Numbered from the stretch's first letter, positions 15,657 through 25,230 are shown. The stretch: DNA of 59,319 nt from Nostocales cyanobacterium LEGE 11386 (GCA_015207155.1 JADEXK010000038.1:1-59319), one strand, 5' to 3'. The notes: generated from the sequence alone by a model not told the origin. Made by a program: numbers and translations.

Positions 15657-16847
15657 TTAACCCGCATAGTCATCACGTTTACTGAAAGGCAAATCCTGAT
15701 TAATCGCTGCCATCTCCTGCTGTTCTAGTTGATTGACTTCCCGAATATAGGGGCGGAGAATTTGTTCTAAACGACCATTATAAAAACGGTGCAAACTGTA
15801 ATTAGCCATAGCCGGAAAACCCCGGCGTTTTTTGTGTCGTCCCCCAGCACCAGGATCAAATATTTGGATACCGTGAGCGATCGCCCACTCAATTGGTGCA
15901 TAATAACAAGCATCAAAATGTAGGCAATCTATTTCTTGAAAGCTACCCCAATAACGCCCATATAAGCGATCGCCTTTATACAAACAAAAGGACATACCTA
16001 CAGGTTGGCGTTCATCTTGTTCTGTATATGCAGCAAAAAACACCACTCGATGGCGATAGTTAGTATGTAGCTGCTCAAAAAACCGTTTCGTTAAGTATTT
16101 GCTACCCCACCAGCCAAACTTATCACAAGTATCAGCGTAGAACTGGTACATCAAAGGAAATAAAGACTGAGGAATTGCATCACCAGTCAATGGTTGTAGT
16201 CGTAAACCCACTTTCTCCACGGCTTTACGTTCTCGCTTGATATTGCGGCGCTGATTAGCGTTGAATAATGCTAAGTAATCATCAAAAGTTTTAAAACCCA
16301 CATTTTCCCAAATGTAGCTATGGTGTAACCAAGTTGTAAAACCTTGCCGTTCCAGCACAGGACGCCATTGGGGATCGACATAGAGAAAATGACAACCAGA
16401 AATTCGCTGTTTAATGCAGAAAGCATCAATTTCATGCACCATCATGGCAGTGATTTCATCCTCATTTTCCCCCGGCGCAATTAAGAAGCGATAGCCTTCA
16501 GCCGGGGTAAATGGTGTCATTCCCAGTAATTTGGGATAGTATTGAACTCCAATGCGATCGGCTAACTCTGCCCATTGGTGATCAAAGACAAATTCACCAT
16601 AACTATGTCCTTTCAGGTAAAGTGGGGCAGCTGCAATCAACGTCCTGTCTCGCCACAATAGTAAGTGATTTGGCAACCATCCGGTTTTAGCCGTAGCACT
16701 CTGGGAAATTTCTAGATTATTCAGCCACTCCCATTCTAAAAACGGCGTTTTGAGTGGCATTGCTAAAGCATCCCAAGCATCTTGAGGTACTTCCGCGATT
16801 TTGTTGATCCAAACGCTAGAGTAGCGAGGCTTGATTTGTTCCACCAT
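15657..16847 (-). CDS. GNAT/FemAB-like N-acyltransferase family protein (COG3146 type)
   Basis: I take the ATG at 16847 (MVEQIKPRYSSVW); the 21 residues of a longer form look like spacer repeat. The protein (396 aa) has two GNAT-like halves, as in Fem/PGN acyltransferases. Landmarks are TPFLEWEWLNNLE near the start, the mid block FNANQRRNIKRERKAVEKVG, YADTCDKFGWWGSKYL, and the C-terminal CLHFDACYYAPIEWAIAHGI then FDPGAGGRHKKRRGF. This is the COG3146 set, annotated as peptidoglycan-biosynthesis-like acyltransferases, but the real substrate is unknown. Cytoplasmic. It ends next to a repeat-rich spacer. Confidence 0.88.
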   Translation of the reverse strand: MVEQIKPRYSSVWINKIAEVPQDAWDALAMPLKTPFLEWEWLNNLEISQSATAKTGWLPNHLLLWRDRTLIAAAPLYLKGHSYGEFVFDHQWAELADRIGVQYYPKLLGMTPFTPAEGYRFLIAPGENEDEITAMMVHEIDAFCIKQRISGCHFLYVDPQWRPVLERQGFTTWLHHSYIWENVGFKTFDDYLALFNANQRRNIKRERKAVEKVGLRLQPLTGDAIPQSLFPLMYQFYADTCDKFGWWGSKYLTKRFFEQLHTNYRHRVVFFAAYTEQDERQPVGMSFCLYKGDRLYGRYWGSFQEIDCLHFDACYYAPIEWAIAHGIQIFDPGAGGRHKKRRGFPAMANYSLHRFYNGRLEQILRPYIREVNQLEQQEMAAINQDLPFSKRDDYAG

Positions 16848-16933
16848 CGTGGGGCTGTTTAAGGGAATGAGGGACTGGGGGGACAAAGGAAGAATTTTCT
16901 CTATGCCCAATGCCTAATGACTAATAGCGTAAT

Positions 16934-17674
16934 CTAATCTGCTAATCGTTGCAGCCGATAGTGCAAAAATACTTCCTGCTCTACTTGATGAACTTCTAGA
17001 AGTTCTAATTTGGGAGCTAATTGAGATAAAAATCCTCCGCCTTCTACTGGTGTGGGTGCAGTGGCACCGCCTAAAATTAGAGGGCAAACTGTCAGCCAGA
17101 GTTCATCAATTAAATCTGATTCCAGCATAGAAGCTACTAATTCACCGCCTCCCAATACCACTAAGCGTGTTATATGTAGAGATGCCAGGTGTTGTAAAGC
17201 AGTGGATGTATCAACCTTTCCCGTTGGTGTGTCAAAAACTATAATCTGCTCAAATTTTGGAGAATGCTTCTGTGCAGCAGGTTTCTCTGTGGAATGAAGT
17301 ATCTGTTCTCGTTTTTGCCATGAACGTGCCCCCATTGTTGTTGTAAACAACCAGCGTTCGATTGGCTGTTGAAAAAACTTAATTTCCGGATTGAGGTCAC
17401 CAGAGTGTGTAATGACTATATGAACCGGCTGGGCGGGCTTGCCCCCTTGTATGCGATGTTGCAGCAAAATTGGTTGTGACACGGTAAGTGTTGTGCCGTA
17501 GGCACGGAGAGTGCCAGCACCTAGTAAAACGGCATCAGAGGCAGCAATTTGTTTTTCCAGGTGCGCTTTATCAGCCCCTGAGCCAAAACGAGCGGGCGAT
17601 CGCCTATAATCTGCTATCTTGCCATCTGCACTCATTGCCAAAACTACTGTGGTGTGAGGACGAGGTTGCATCAT
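16934..17674 (-). CDS. RibD C-terminal-domain reductase
   Basis: A stand-alone member of the dihydrofolate-reductase-like family that in RibD reduces the ribosyl side chain during riboflavin synthesis, or a related pyrimidine reductase. Key blocks are VVLAMSADGKIADYRRSPARFGS at the start (substrate and NADPH site), SDAVLLGAGTLRAYGTTL near residue 46, LVVLGGGELVASML near 168 (the GGG NADPH loop), and ELWLTVCPLILGG near 190. The N-terminal deaminase domain of bifunctional RibD is absent. Whether it supplies the riboflavin step cannot be decided here. Two adjacent Met codons at the start cannot be separated. Confidence 0.87.
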   Translation of the reverse strand: MMQPRPHTTVVLAMSADGKIADYRRSPARFGSGADKAHLEKQIAASDAVLLGAGTLRAYGTTLTVSQPILLQHRIQGGKPAQPVHIVITHSGDLNPEIKFFQQPIERWLFTTTMGARSWQKREQILHSTEKPAAQKHSPKFEQIIVFDTPTGKVDTSTALQHLASLHITRLVVLGGGELVASMLESDLIDELWLTVCPLILGGATAPTPVEGGGFLSQLAPKLELLEVHQVEQEVFLHYRLQRLAD

Positions 17675-17934
17675 TGGGTTGGTTTGATAGTCTTGATATT
17701 TTCTTTGCTAGCGTGTTGATTTTAATTTCATAACTGTATCCATATGCAACACAAGTTACTTTCACATCTACCTTATACAAGCTTTGGCATAGCATGTTTC
17801 TGGTTATATCTTCAATACTTGATACTTTTAGGGGTTGACAAGAAAATTCTGATAACTCAATAGAATGTCTCATTTAGCCGTTCTAATTGCATATCGTTGC
17901 TTTTGTGGTTTACAGATGCGAAGTGAGACACTCG

Positions 17935-20079
17935 ATGGTTAAGCCCTGTCAATCATCCTTTCGACGTATTTTAGTAACAAGAATCTTGCTTTTGTTTGTC
18001 CCAGTTTTATTACTGGGGGAAATTGTGGCATTGAATAAGGCGCGATCTAGCCTGTTAAAAACAGCCCGCCAAAATTTAACAGAAAGCGCCATCTCTAAAG
18101 GTGAGAAGATTGCCAATGCGATCGCTACTCTCAAAACTCACTTGCTAACTATCAGTCAAACAACAGTTGTACAATCGGGTTCACAGACTGAAGTACAACA
18201 GTATCTCACTCAGATGGCACAACAATTGCCAACTCACACTGAGTGCCTACAATTAATTAATCTCCAAAGTAGGGAAATCATTGCTAGTAGCTGTGGCAAT
18301 AAATTAATTGCAGAACTAAGTTTACCCTTGCCTAGTTACGGGGTTGATATCCAGACAATATTACCGCCCAAAGCTGGAACGACTGGTCAAATAAATAAAC
18401 ATAACCAATTAAAATTAGTGTTTTCTGCCCCAGTCTACAATCGTAGTGGGGAATTAGTATATGCTTTGAATCTCCAATCAGCGCTTTACAAGCAAAATAC
18501 AAATCAGCCAGGGTCACTAGCAGGCTCTACCCTGGTAATTGCTGAAGACGGGACAATTTTAGCACACCCATTGGCAGCGCGAGTAGGGAATAATATCCAA
18601 AAGCACCCAGATGCTGCCCGACTGCAAAGCATTGTCAAAAATGCCTTGGCGCAGCCCGTCACAGGCATCACTGGACAAAGTAGCCCCATAAATTTATCTT
18701 TTCGAGAGGGTGAAGAATTAGTAGCTGGCTATACAGCTATTGCCAATCCCATTACACAACAGCAAGGACAAAAATGGATCATCCTAGCTGTGACAACTGT
18801 GGACAATGCTTTGTTTGGTTTAGAGGAAATAAAACTGATCCTCATTGTATTGACAGTTGGTTTGATTGGTGCAAGTTTGTTGGCATCCCTGTATCTGGCT
18901 CCTTACTTAGCCAGTCCTGTAGAAGAATTGCGAGACTATGCCCTAAATCTTCACAGCCACCACGCCACACAACCAGTACCCCACAACTTCAAAATCCGGG
19001 AGTTCAATCAACTGGCGCAAGCAATAGACCAAATGGTAGAGAGACTCAAAGCTTGGGCAGAAGAACTAGAAATTGCTTGGAAAGAGGCTAAAACCGCCAA
19101 CCACATCAAAAGTCAGTTTTTAGCAACAACTTCTCATGAATTGAGAAACCCACTAAATATCATTATTAACTGCGTGCGCCTAGTTCACGATGGTTTGTGC
19201 GATAACCGAGAAGAAGAACTGGAATTCCTCAAACGTGCAGATGAGACAGCTATTCATTTGCTAGGTATTATTAATGAGCTACTAGATATTTCCAAAATTG
19301 AAGCAGGTAAGCTTTCAGTAGTTACAGCACCGATTGATCTCCGACAAATACTGCTGGAGGTGATCAATTTACAGTCGGTGAATGTTCAACACAAAGGCCT
19401 ACAGTTAAAAATTAACTTGGGTAATGATTCAATTCCCGTGAAGGCGGACGCAGCAAAGCTGAAGCAAGTACTAATTAATATCATCGGCAACGCCACTAAA
19501 TTCACCGACGAAGGCAGCATCACGATCGCTACAGCGATGCAAAAAAATAGTGATAATAAGTCTCAAGTAGTTGTCAAAGTCACAGATACAGGTTTAGGTA
19601 TAGAACCTGCCCAACAGCACAAATTATTTCGTCCCTTTGTGATGGTGGATGGTAGCACGACACGCAAATTTGAAGGTACGGGATTAGGATTAGCGATTTC
19701 ACGAAACTTGATTGAACTCATGGGAGGTAGCATTACTCTTGAAAGTGCCGGACTGAATCAAGGTACAACGGTGAAGATTGCTTTACCGATAATTGATGGT
19801 ACTTCGTTAACAGATCCAACGGAGGAAAAAGCTTTCCAGAATCTGGGAGTGGCTTCTGGGGATGAAGAAGTAAGAGAGATCAACTCATGCCCTATTCATC
19901 GGGAAGAAACCCTTCAAAACTCTAACGGGATCAATGAATCTCAGAAAGCTGGGTTAGATGAAGAAAATTACGAATTGCCACTTGTAGAGAATAATTATGA
20001 GCTTGATCTCCTGCCGCAGCCTGCCCTTCCCCGCCTGCCATCAGGAGAAGCTTATGCTAACCGAACCACGGAAAGATAG
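17935..20079 (+). CDS. Membrane-bound hybrid-less sensor histidine kinase
   Basis: Starts at the ATG at 17935 (MVKPCQSSFRRILV) in preference to a TTG 48 bp upstream. Order: TM1 about residues 12-32; extracytoplasmic Cache-like sensor 35-290 (VYNRSGELVYALNL, STLVIAEDGTILAHP); TM2 about 300-325; HAMP/linker; HisKA with SHELRNPLNI, phospho-His401; HATPase with N box (NIIGNATKFTDEG), G1 (VTDTGLGI) and G2 (GTGLGLAI). An acidic, likely disordered tail of about 85 residues follows. There is no receiver domain and no response-regulator gene nearby, so it is an orphan kinase; the ligand is unknown. Length 714 aa. Confidence 0.92.
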   Translation: MVKPCQSSFRRILVTRILLLFVPVLLLGEIVALNKARSSLLKTARQNLTESAISKGEKIANAIATLKTHLLTISQTTVVQSGSQTEVQQYLTQMAQQLPTHTECLQLINLQSREIIASSCGNKLIAELSLPLPSYGVDIQTILPPKAGTTGQINKHNQLKLVFSAPVYNRSGELVYALNLQSALYKQNTNQPGSLAGSTLVIAEDGTILAHPLAARVGNNIQKHPDAARLQSIVKNALAQPVTGITGQSSPINLSFREGEELVAGYTAIANPITQQQGQKWIILAVTTVDNALFGLEEIKLILIVLTVGLIGASLLASLYLAPYLASPVEELRDYALNLHSHHATQPVPHNFKIREFNQLAQAIDQMVERLKAWAEELEIAWKEAKTANHIKSQFLATTSHELRNPLNIIINCVRLVHDGLCDNREEELEFLKRADETAIHLLGIINELLDISKIEAGKLSVVTAPIDLRQILLEVINLQSVNVQHKGLQLKINLGNDSIPVKADAAKLKQVLINIIGNATKFTDEGSITIATAMQKNSDNKSQVVVKVTDTGLGIEPAQQHKLFRPFVMVDGSTTRKFEGTGLGLAISRNLIELMGGSITLESAGLNQGTTVKIALPIIDGTSLTDPTEEKAFQNLGVASGDEEVREINSCPIHREETLQNSNGINESQKAGLDEENYELPLVENNYELDLLPQPALPRLPSGEAYANRTTER

Positions 20080-20183
20080 AAAATTTTCATTTAAGAAATT
20101 GGGAATTAACGCGATGTGCGACTTATTCTTAGAACCCCTCTCCAAACCTCTCCCCGAAGCGGAGAGAGGCTTTTAATCTTGCT

Positions 20184-20206
20184 CCCCTTCCCTAGTAGGG
20201 AAGGGG
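20184..20206 (+). terminator. Hairpin after the histidine kinase gene
   Basis: Perfect 10-bp stem CCCCTTCCCT / AGGGAAGGGG with loop AGT, within a larger imperfect repeat (20130-20222) related to the CCCCTCTCC repeat family. There is no T-tract, so it may be repeat DNA that also terminates. Confidence 0.45.
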
Positions 20207-20293
20207 TTGGGGGTTAGGTTTGAGAGAAAGTTGCACACCGCGTGAATTATTTAAAAAATATATTCACAGCTTGCTTACATAGAAATCTATCCC

Positions 20294-20827
20294 ATGATCT
20301 TGAGAGAAGCTCACTTCAATGATGTAACCAGAATTGCTCAAATTCACATAGACACTTGGCGGACAACCTACCGAGGTATTATCCCAGAAGATTATCTCGC
20401 TCAACTGTCCTACAAAAAACGTGAACAGGGTTGGCAACAAATTTTGAGCCAGGCAGCAGTTCAAGGACAGTTTACCTATGTAGTTGAAAATCAGGCAGGG
20501 CAAGTTATTGGCTTTGCTAATGGCGGCCCAGAACGTAAAGGAAATCCTCTTTACAAGGGCGAACTCAATGCTATCTACATTTTAGATAGCTACCAACAAC
20601 AAGGTATTGGACGCCAACTCGTCAGGATGGTTGTGAAGCGACTTGCTCAAGTAGATATTCATTCAATGCTGGTATGGGTACTAGCAGACAATCCAGCCTG
20701 TAAATTTTATCAAGCTCTAGGTGGGCAAAAAGTTGATGAACAGCTCATCGAGAGAGGTAATTCTCAACTCAAAGAAGTTGCTTATGGGTGGACAGATACT
20801 AACGTTCTCATCCGAAATAGTAATTAG
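20294..20827 (+). CDS. GNAT family N-acetyltransferase
   Basis: Begins MILREAHFNDVTRIAQIHID, the usual first strand and helix of GNAT enzymes. Motif A, the acetyl-CoA pyrophosphate loop, is YQQQGIGRQLVRMVVKRLAQ (about residues 100-119), preceded by the beta-4 strand ELNAIYILD. The C-terminal ADNPACKFYQALGG is motif B. Single domain, 177 aa, cytoplasmic. Substrate (amine, peptide or tRNA) cannot be told. Its stop overlaps by 4 bp the stop region of the convergent oxidoreductase gene. Confidence 0.92.
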   Translation: MILREAHFNDVTRIAQIHIDTWRTTYRGIIPEDYLAQLSYKKREQGWQQILSQAAVQGQFTYVVENQAGQVIGFANGGPERKGNPLYKGELNAIYILDSYQQQGIGRQLVRMVVKRLAQVDIHSMLVWVLADNPACKFYQALGGQKVDEQLIERGNSQLKEVAYGWTDTNVLIRNSN

Positions 20828-21879
20828 ATATTCGTTGATTTTAAAACAACAGGCTGTCCGCCCTGGTTAAGAGATGCTGTAATACCAGAGAGAATTTGTA
20901 CTAACTCTGTGCCTACCCAGCCAGATGAAACTGCTGGTAAGGTATTATTAATAACACAAATAACAAAGCGATCGCATACTCTCTGCAATGGTTCGCCTGT
21001 TTCTAGTTCTAACACCTCTCGCCTTTGATTCACAGGCAAAAATTGATTCCCCTGACGTTCAAACTCACCATGTAACAAAGTCAAAGGAGATGAGGGTGAC
21101 ATTTCATCAAAAATCAAACTTCCCAGGCTACCCACAACCCCAAGTCGTCGCTGTTTATCGGGATTCAGCCAGCATAAGTGAATATATGCTTGAAAGCCAT
21201 CGGGGTACGTCAGTGTAACCCAAACTAAATCAGCCAAGCCTGATAGGGATTGTGTAAGTTCCCCACTCCCTTGACTTTGTAACCAAACTGTACCCGTAGC
21301 CTGTACTTTTACGGGGATCTGACCCAGCCAATTATTAAAAATGGCAATATCATGAATGGCTAAATCCCACAAAGCATCAACATCTTGACGGACTGGCCCT
21401 AAATGGGTGCGGGTGGCGTAGCCATAACGTAAATCACCTAATTTACCAGCTTTAACTACAGCTTGCCCTTGCTCAACTGCTGGATGAAATAAATAAGTAT
21501 GGTCAACCATCAGTACTAAATGCTCTTGCTCTGCCAACTGGCAAAGTTCTAGACATTCAACAGGGTCTAAAGTTAAGGGTTTTTCTGCCAAAACGTGGTA
21601 TCCCTGCTTTAAGGAGTCCTTGATTAAGGCGTAGTGAGTCGTAGCGGGAGTGGCGATCGCTACTGCTGTTAATCCTGGTACTTGCTGTAAAGCTGACCAA
21701 TGAGTACTCAATAAGATATTTTCATCTAAGTTAAACTGCTGCTTCACTGCCGCTAATCTTTCTGCATGGGGGTCTATTACAGCTACAACACTCACTTGGG
21801 AATGTGCTAAAAAATTCCGCAGTAAATGTACTCCCCAACGCCCAACACCAATAACAGCAATTTTAATTTGGTTAGTCAT
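20824..21879 (-). CDS. Gfo/Idh/MocA family oxidoreductase
   Basis: N-terminal NAD(P)-binding Rossmann fold IAVIGVGRWGVHLLRNF (G-x-G-x-x-G near residues 11-16). Then come the family's AIATPATTHYALIKDSLKQG and HVLAEKPLTL (the EKP motif at about 98-100), and the C-terminal alpha/beta domain with WDLAIHDIAIFNNWL. Length 351 aa. Members act on sugars, cyclitols or bilins; biliverdin reductase is a distant member, but the residues here do not identify the substrate. Cytoplasmic; single gene, 91 bp downstream of rnc on the chromosome (opposite end). Confidence 0.9.
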   Translation of the reverse strand: MTNQIKIAVIGVGRWGVHLLRNFLAHSQVSVVAVIDPHAERLAAVKQQFNLDENILLSTHWSALQQVPGLTAVAIATPATTHYALIKDSLKQGYHVLAEKPLTLDPVECLELCQLAEQEHLVLMVDHTYLFHPAVEQGQAVVKAGKLGDLRYGYATRTHLGPVRQDVDALWDLAIHDIAIFNNWLGQIPVKVQATGTVWLQSQGSGELTQSLSGLADLVWVTLTYPDGFQAYIHLCWLNPDKQRRLGVVGSLGSLIFDEMSPSSPLTLLHGEFERQGNQFLPVNQRREVLELETGEPLQRVCDRFVICVINNTLPAVSSGWVGTELVQILSGITASLNQGGQPVVLKSTNI

Positions 21880-21970
21880 TATATTTAGTCAATAGTCATT
21901 AGTTATTAGCCATTAGTACAAAAATTACCAACAACTAACAACTGACATTCTACTCAATATAAAATTGAAT

Positions 21971-22690
21971 TCAGGTATTTTCCTGATTGGCGATCGCTAA
22001 AAAAGCTACTTTAGCTGCGGCTTGTTCAGCAGCTTTGATTGAGCGTCCTTTGCCTTCACCTAGTTTATTGTCATGCAACCAGACTTCAGCTGCAAAACGC
22101 TCTTGATTTTGGTTAGTTTGACTGATCTCTACGACCCGATACTCAGGTAAAACCTTAAATTGTGCCTGTGTCCATTCTTGCAGGGCAGCTTTGTAATTAA
22201 GCCTAGCAGGATCGAGGCGAATTTCTGTTGCTAGTTTTTGAAAGTGATCATCTAACCACGGGCGAATTAAATCCAAATTGTTAGTACTGAGATACAGCGC
22301 ACCCAGGACAGCTTCAAAAGCATCTGCTAATCGTGATTCTTGACCTACTTTATCACTGGTAGCACTACCTGCAACTAGTAAATATAACTCTAAACCATAT
22401 TCTCTAGCCAGTTGAGCCAGGATGCGATCGCTCACCAACACCGAACGAATTGCCGCAAAATCCCCCACTGGACAATCTGGATATGTTTCCCACAACAAAA
22501 CCGCCGCCGCCAATCGCACTACTGCATCACCGACGAACTCTAGTTGTTCATAATTTGCTGATTCCGAAACAGTCGGATGAGTCAGCGCCAAATCCAACAG
22601 TTCCCATTTGATGGGTAATCCTGTTGGCAGACCTAACTTTCTTACTAAACTCTCAAGCTGCCTTTGACGGCGGGGATAAACAAGTGTCAT
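21971..22690 (-). CDS. rnc: Ribonuclease III
   Basis: Cleaves double-stranded RNA in rRNA, mRNA and sRNA processing. The catalytic signature NYEQLEFVGDAVV is at about residues 46-58, and ESRLADAFEAVLGALYL gives the second acidic cluster. A C-terminal dsRNA-binding domain (about 160-235) ends with GRSIKAAEQAAAKVAFL. Length near 239 aa. Two Met codons in a row; I take the second. The next gene upstream on the same strand is rnpB, another RNA-processing component, so two RNases sit side by side. Confidence 0.95.
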   Translation of the reverse strand: MTLVYPRRQRQLESLVRKLGLPTGLPIKWELLDLALTHPTVSESANYEQLEFVGDAVVRLAAAVLLWETYPDCPVGDFAAIRSVLVSDRILAQLAREYGLELYLLVAGSATSDKVGQESRLADAFEAVLGALYLSTNNLDLIRPWLDDHFQKLATEIRLDPARLNYKAALQEWTQAQFKVLPEYRVVEISQTNQNQERFAAEVWLHDNKLGEGKGRSIKAAEQAAAKVAFLAIANQENT

Positions 22691-22811
22691 CAAGGAGGTG
22701 GGGACTGGGGACTAGGGACTAGGAAATTAACTACTCAGCACTCAGAACTCAGCACGGGCTAAACGCCCCGCTACCGCTAACAGCACTTTTAAACGCACTC
22801 AGCACTAAAAA

Positions 22812-23266
22812 GAGGGGAGAGAGTCGGACATAAGCCGGGTTCTGTTCTCAAAAGTGTTTAAAAGCACTTTTGAGGGCAGTTATCTATCTGGGACGTTTGT
22901 TACCAAACGCCTCTAGCGGCTCTACTTTAGGAAACTGGTAAAAGACCAACCATAGTCTCCTTTCGCCTTGCTCCCAACCGGGGTTTACCGAGCCAGCGCC
23001 TCTCGACGCTGCTGGTGCGCTCTTACCGCACCTTTGCACCCTTACCAAAATAGTTTTGAGTGCTGAGTGCTGAGTGCTGAGTTGTCTTTACTCAGCACTC
23101 AGCACTCATTGCTCAGCACTAACTTTGGCGGTATCTTTCTGTGGCACTATCCTCACGATCGCTCGCACTGGACGTTATCCAGCAAGTTTGGTCTTTCGGG
23201 AGCCCGGACTTTCCTCAAACCAGTCGCATGACTGATCTGCAACCGCCTGCGCCTACTCTCTCCCTA
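22812..23266 (-). ncRNA. rnpB: RNase P RNA (type A)
   Basis: The catalytic RNA of RNase P, which matures tRNA 5' ends. Read on the minus strand it starts GGAGAGAGTAGGCGCAGGCG, pairs its 5' end with the 3' CGACTCTCTCC (helix P1), and contains the conserved GAGGAAAGTCCGGGCTCC (CR-I), the GATAGTGCCACAGAAA region (CR-II), and CCGGCTTATGTCCGACTC at the 3' end. About 455 nt, longer than most because of an STRR insertion in the P12 region. Ends are set by the P1 pairing and may be off by a few bases. Confidence 0.95.
23056..23120. repeat. STRR array inside rnpB
   Basis: Heptamers GAGTGCT in tandem (GAGTGCTGAGTGCTGAGTGC) face ACTCAGCACTCAGCACTC, so the repeats form a long hairpin within the RNA. STRRs at this place in rnpB are known for heterocyst-forming cyanobacteria. 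The spacer 22735-22811 carries more of the same heptamers. Confidence 0.9.
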
Positions 23267-23314
23267 ACTCCAGTGTAATCTTGGATGGCATTATGTGTCC
23301 GGTATGGTACTTAA

Positions 23315-24031
23315 TTATCTTCTTGTTCGATTCCAGGGTAAGGCATAAGTCCAGTCTAATTTATTGACAGTGAAGGGACAATTGATAATGTACACAGGAG
23401 GTATATTGGCACCTGGCGCTATACCAAAACGCGTCTCACCAATTCTTAATACTAGCTGTAATGAAAATTCTAACTGCGCTCTTCTGTTCATAAAGTCGTT
23501 GAACAACTTTTTTTGCGGCTTTTGCAGCCCATTAATATCAAGTAAAGGAGCAGTCGGTTCGTATACTCCAGACCCTTGATTACGCTGGAATACATTCTCT
23601 GCTGTTACTGCTTCTGACAGTGTTTTTTTAGGGGCAATCACACTTGGGACTTGTGGTACACCCAAATCACGGGTTAATCCTGGTGATTTACGAATAACTC
23701 GGCGTGATTGTTTTGTATTTTCAAATACTAAAGTGCTACTGTCCCAATCAACGTATATGGCAAGACTCTCAGACTTATTTTCAATACTAATTAATAGTTC
23801 TTTTAAATCTTTTTCTTTTTCTTTATCTTCAATTGGATACATAGGGTTTAGCTTAAAAGAAATTCCTAGTATTTCTTGGAGATTTTGTCCTTTCAGTTGT
23901 TCTTCAAAAACTGCTTTTTGAAACTCAAATTTAACTCTATCGTCAATAGATTCTTTCATGCGATTAAAGACGTAAGCCACGCCAATAATATAAAGGGTCA
24001 AAATAACTAAATTTTGCTCGCCATTTCTCAT
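23315..24031 (-). CDS. Unknown protein with N-terminal membrane anchor
   Basis: Residues 8-23 (VILTLYIIGVAYVFN) form one membrane helix; the following 215 residues are predicted to face one side. A charged, probably helical region (KESIDDRVKFEFQKAVFEEQL) leads into a beta-rich segment (ESLAIYVDWDSSTLVFEN). No enzymatic motif or known domain. The frame is intact and has normal codon use. It is 50 bp downstream of corA on the same strand and could be co-transcribed with it, though nothing ties it to metal transport. 238 aa. Confidence 0.6.
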   Translation of the reverse strand: MRNGEQNLVILTLYIIGVAYVFNRMKESIDDRVKFEFQKAVFEEQLKGQNLQEILGISFKLNPMYPIEDKEKEKDLKELLISIENKSESLAIYVDWDSSTLVFENTKQSRRVIRKSPGLTRDLGVPQVPSVIAPKKTLSEAVTAENVFQRNQGSGVYEPTAPLLDINGLQKPQKKLFNDFMNRRAQLEFSLQLVLRIGETRFGIAPGANIPPVYIINCPFTVNKLDWTYALPWNRTRR

Positions 24032-24081
24032 AAATTAGAATATTAACTCCCTGGAATAATTTTGGATATTTGACTCATTAA

Positions 24082-25230
24082 CTATTTCCAATTTTGCTTA
24101 ATTATGGAAGCATTTTTCAGCCAGCCACGTCGCCAGAAAAAGAATAGCAAACCCAAGGCGATCGCTGCCATTACTGCCAAGCAAATTGGGTAACCCCAAT
24201 ACCAATTCAATTCAGGCATATTATATGGAGATTTTTCGGTATTGAAATTCATTCCATATATTCCCGCCACAAAAGTTAATGGAATAAAAATCGAAGAAAC
24301 TACTGTTAGCAGCTTCATGATTTCATTCATTTTGTTACTCACTGCCGACAAATAAACATCCATTAATCCAGAAACTAGTTCCCGGTAATTTTCTACCATA
24401 TCCATTACTTGCACGGCATGGTCATAACAATCTCGCAGGTAGATTTGCACTTCTGCGCCTATTAATTTACTGCTATCTCGAATTAAAGAATTAATGGCAT
24501 TTCTCTGAGGCCAGATAGCACGACGTAGTTGCAGAAGTTCTCGTCTAATTTGATAGATTTGTTGTAGTGTCTCTCGGGTAGGGTTGAGTATTACTTCTTC
24601 TTCTAATTCTTCCAGTCGCTCCCCGTACATTTCTAAAACTGGGAAAAAACCATCAATAATTGCATCTAACAAAGCATAAGCTAAATAATCAGACCCCTGT
24701 TTGCGAATGATACCTTTACCTCTATCAATTCGTAACCTCACTCCTTCAAAGCAATCATGTTCTGGTTCTTCCTGCACTGTAAGCAGATAATGTTTTCCTA
24801 AGACAAAACTCACTTGCTCGCTGTAAAATCCACAGTTTTTTTCCATTGGCACTACCATCTGAGCAATTATGAGTAATTGGTCTTCATAATCTTCAATTTT
24901 AGGGCGTTCCCCCATATTGACTACATCTTCTAAAACTAGAGGATGTAAATCAAAAACTTTACCCAATCGTTGTAATATGTCTTGATTTCCTAATCCTTGG
25001 ACGTCCACCCAAGAGACAGATTCCTGATCCAGATAAGTGGTACATTCTTCAGGGGCTTCTATTTGTTTACGAATGAAGTTATTTTGGTTATAGTCAAACA
25101 AAAAAATTGTGGGAGCTTCAGCATTTTCATCAATGATGATAGTCCCTGGCAGAGTTCCTGGTTGGTGATAAAATTCTTTTTTGTAGAACTTCTTCACTGC
25201 TTTGGGTATACGGCGAAGTTTTCTTACCAT
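24082..25230 (-). CDS. corA: CorA-type magnesium/cobalt transporter
   Basis: Forms a pentameric channel for Mg2+ (also Co2+, Ni2+) in the plasma membrane. The N-terminal cytoplasmic alpha/beta domain includes VSWVDVQGLGNQD and PLVLEDVVNMGERPKIEDYE. The long stalk helix runs about residues 220-300. The diagnostic YGMNF is at 325-329, between two C-terminal membrane helices (VVSSIFIPLTFVAGIYG; YPICLAVMAAIALGLLFFF), with the basic WRRGWL tail. Length (382 aa) is slightly above the E. coli protein. No M-box-like leader is visible. Confidence 0.95.
   Translation of the reverse strand: MVRKLRRIPKAVKKFYKKEFYHQPGTLPGTIIIDENAEAPTIFLFDYNQNNFIRKQIEAPEECTTYLDQESVSWVDVQGLGNQDILQRLGKVFDLHPLVLEDVVNMGERPKIEDYEDQLLIIAQMVVPMEKNCGFYSEQVSFVLGKHYLLTVQEEPEHDCFEGVRLRIDRGKGIIRKQGSDYLAYALLDAIIDGFFPVLEMYGERLEELEEEVILNPTRETLQQIYQIRRELLQLRRAIWPQRNAINSLIRDSSKLIGAEVQIYLRDCYDHAVQVMDMVENYRELVSGLMDVYLSAVSNKMNEIMKLLTVVSSIFIPLTFVAGIYGMNFNTEKSPYNMPELNWYWGYPICLAVMAAIALGLLFFFWRRGWLKNASIIKQNWK

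Noticed and set aside
15453..15728. 91-codon plus-strand frame
   Set aside because: Made mostly of palindromic repeat DNA and overlaps the end of the acyltransferase gene.
17604..17873. 89-codon minus-strand frame reaching into the RibD-like gene
   Set aside because: Overlaps the start of a clear enzyme gene in another frame and has no recognisable feature.
23040..23125. Regularly repeated DNA that might suggest a CRISPR array
   Set aside because: Units are 7 bp, without spacers, and lie in an RNase P RNA gene; they are STRRs. No CRISPR array or cas gene was seen in the window.
23315..23345. GTTCGATTCC motif resembling a tRNA T-arm
   Set aside because: It falls at the 3' end of a coding frame and no acceptor or anticodon stems can be built around it. 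No tRNA gene was found in the window.
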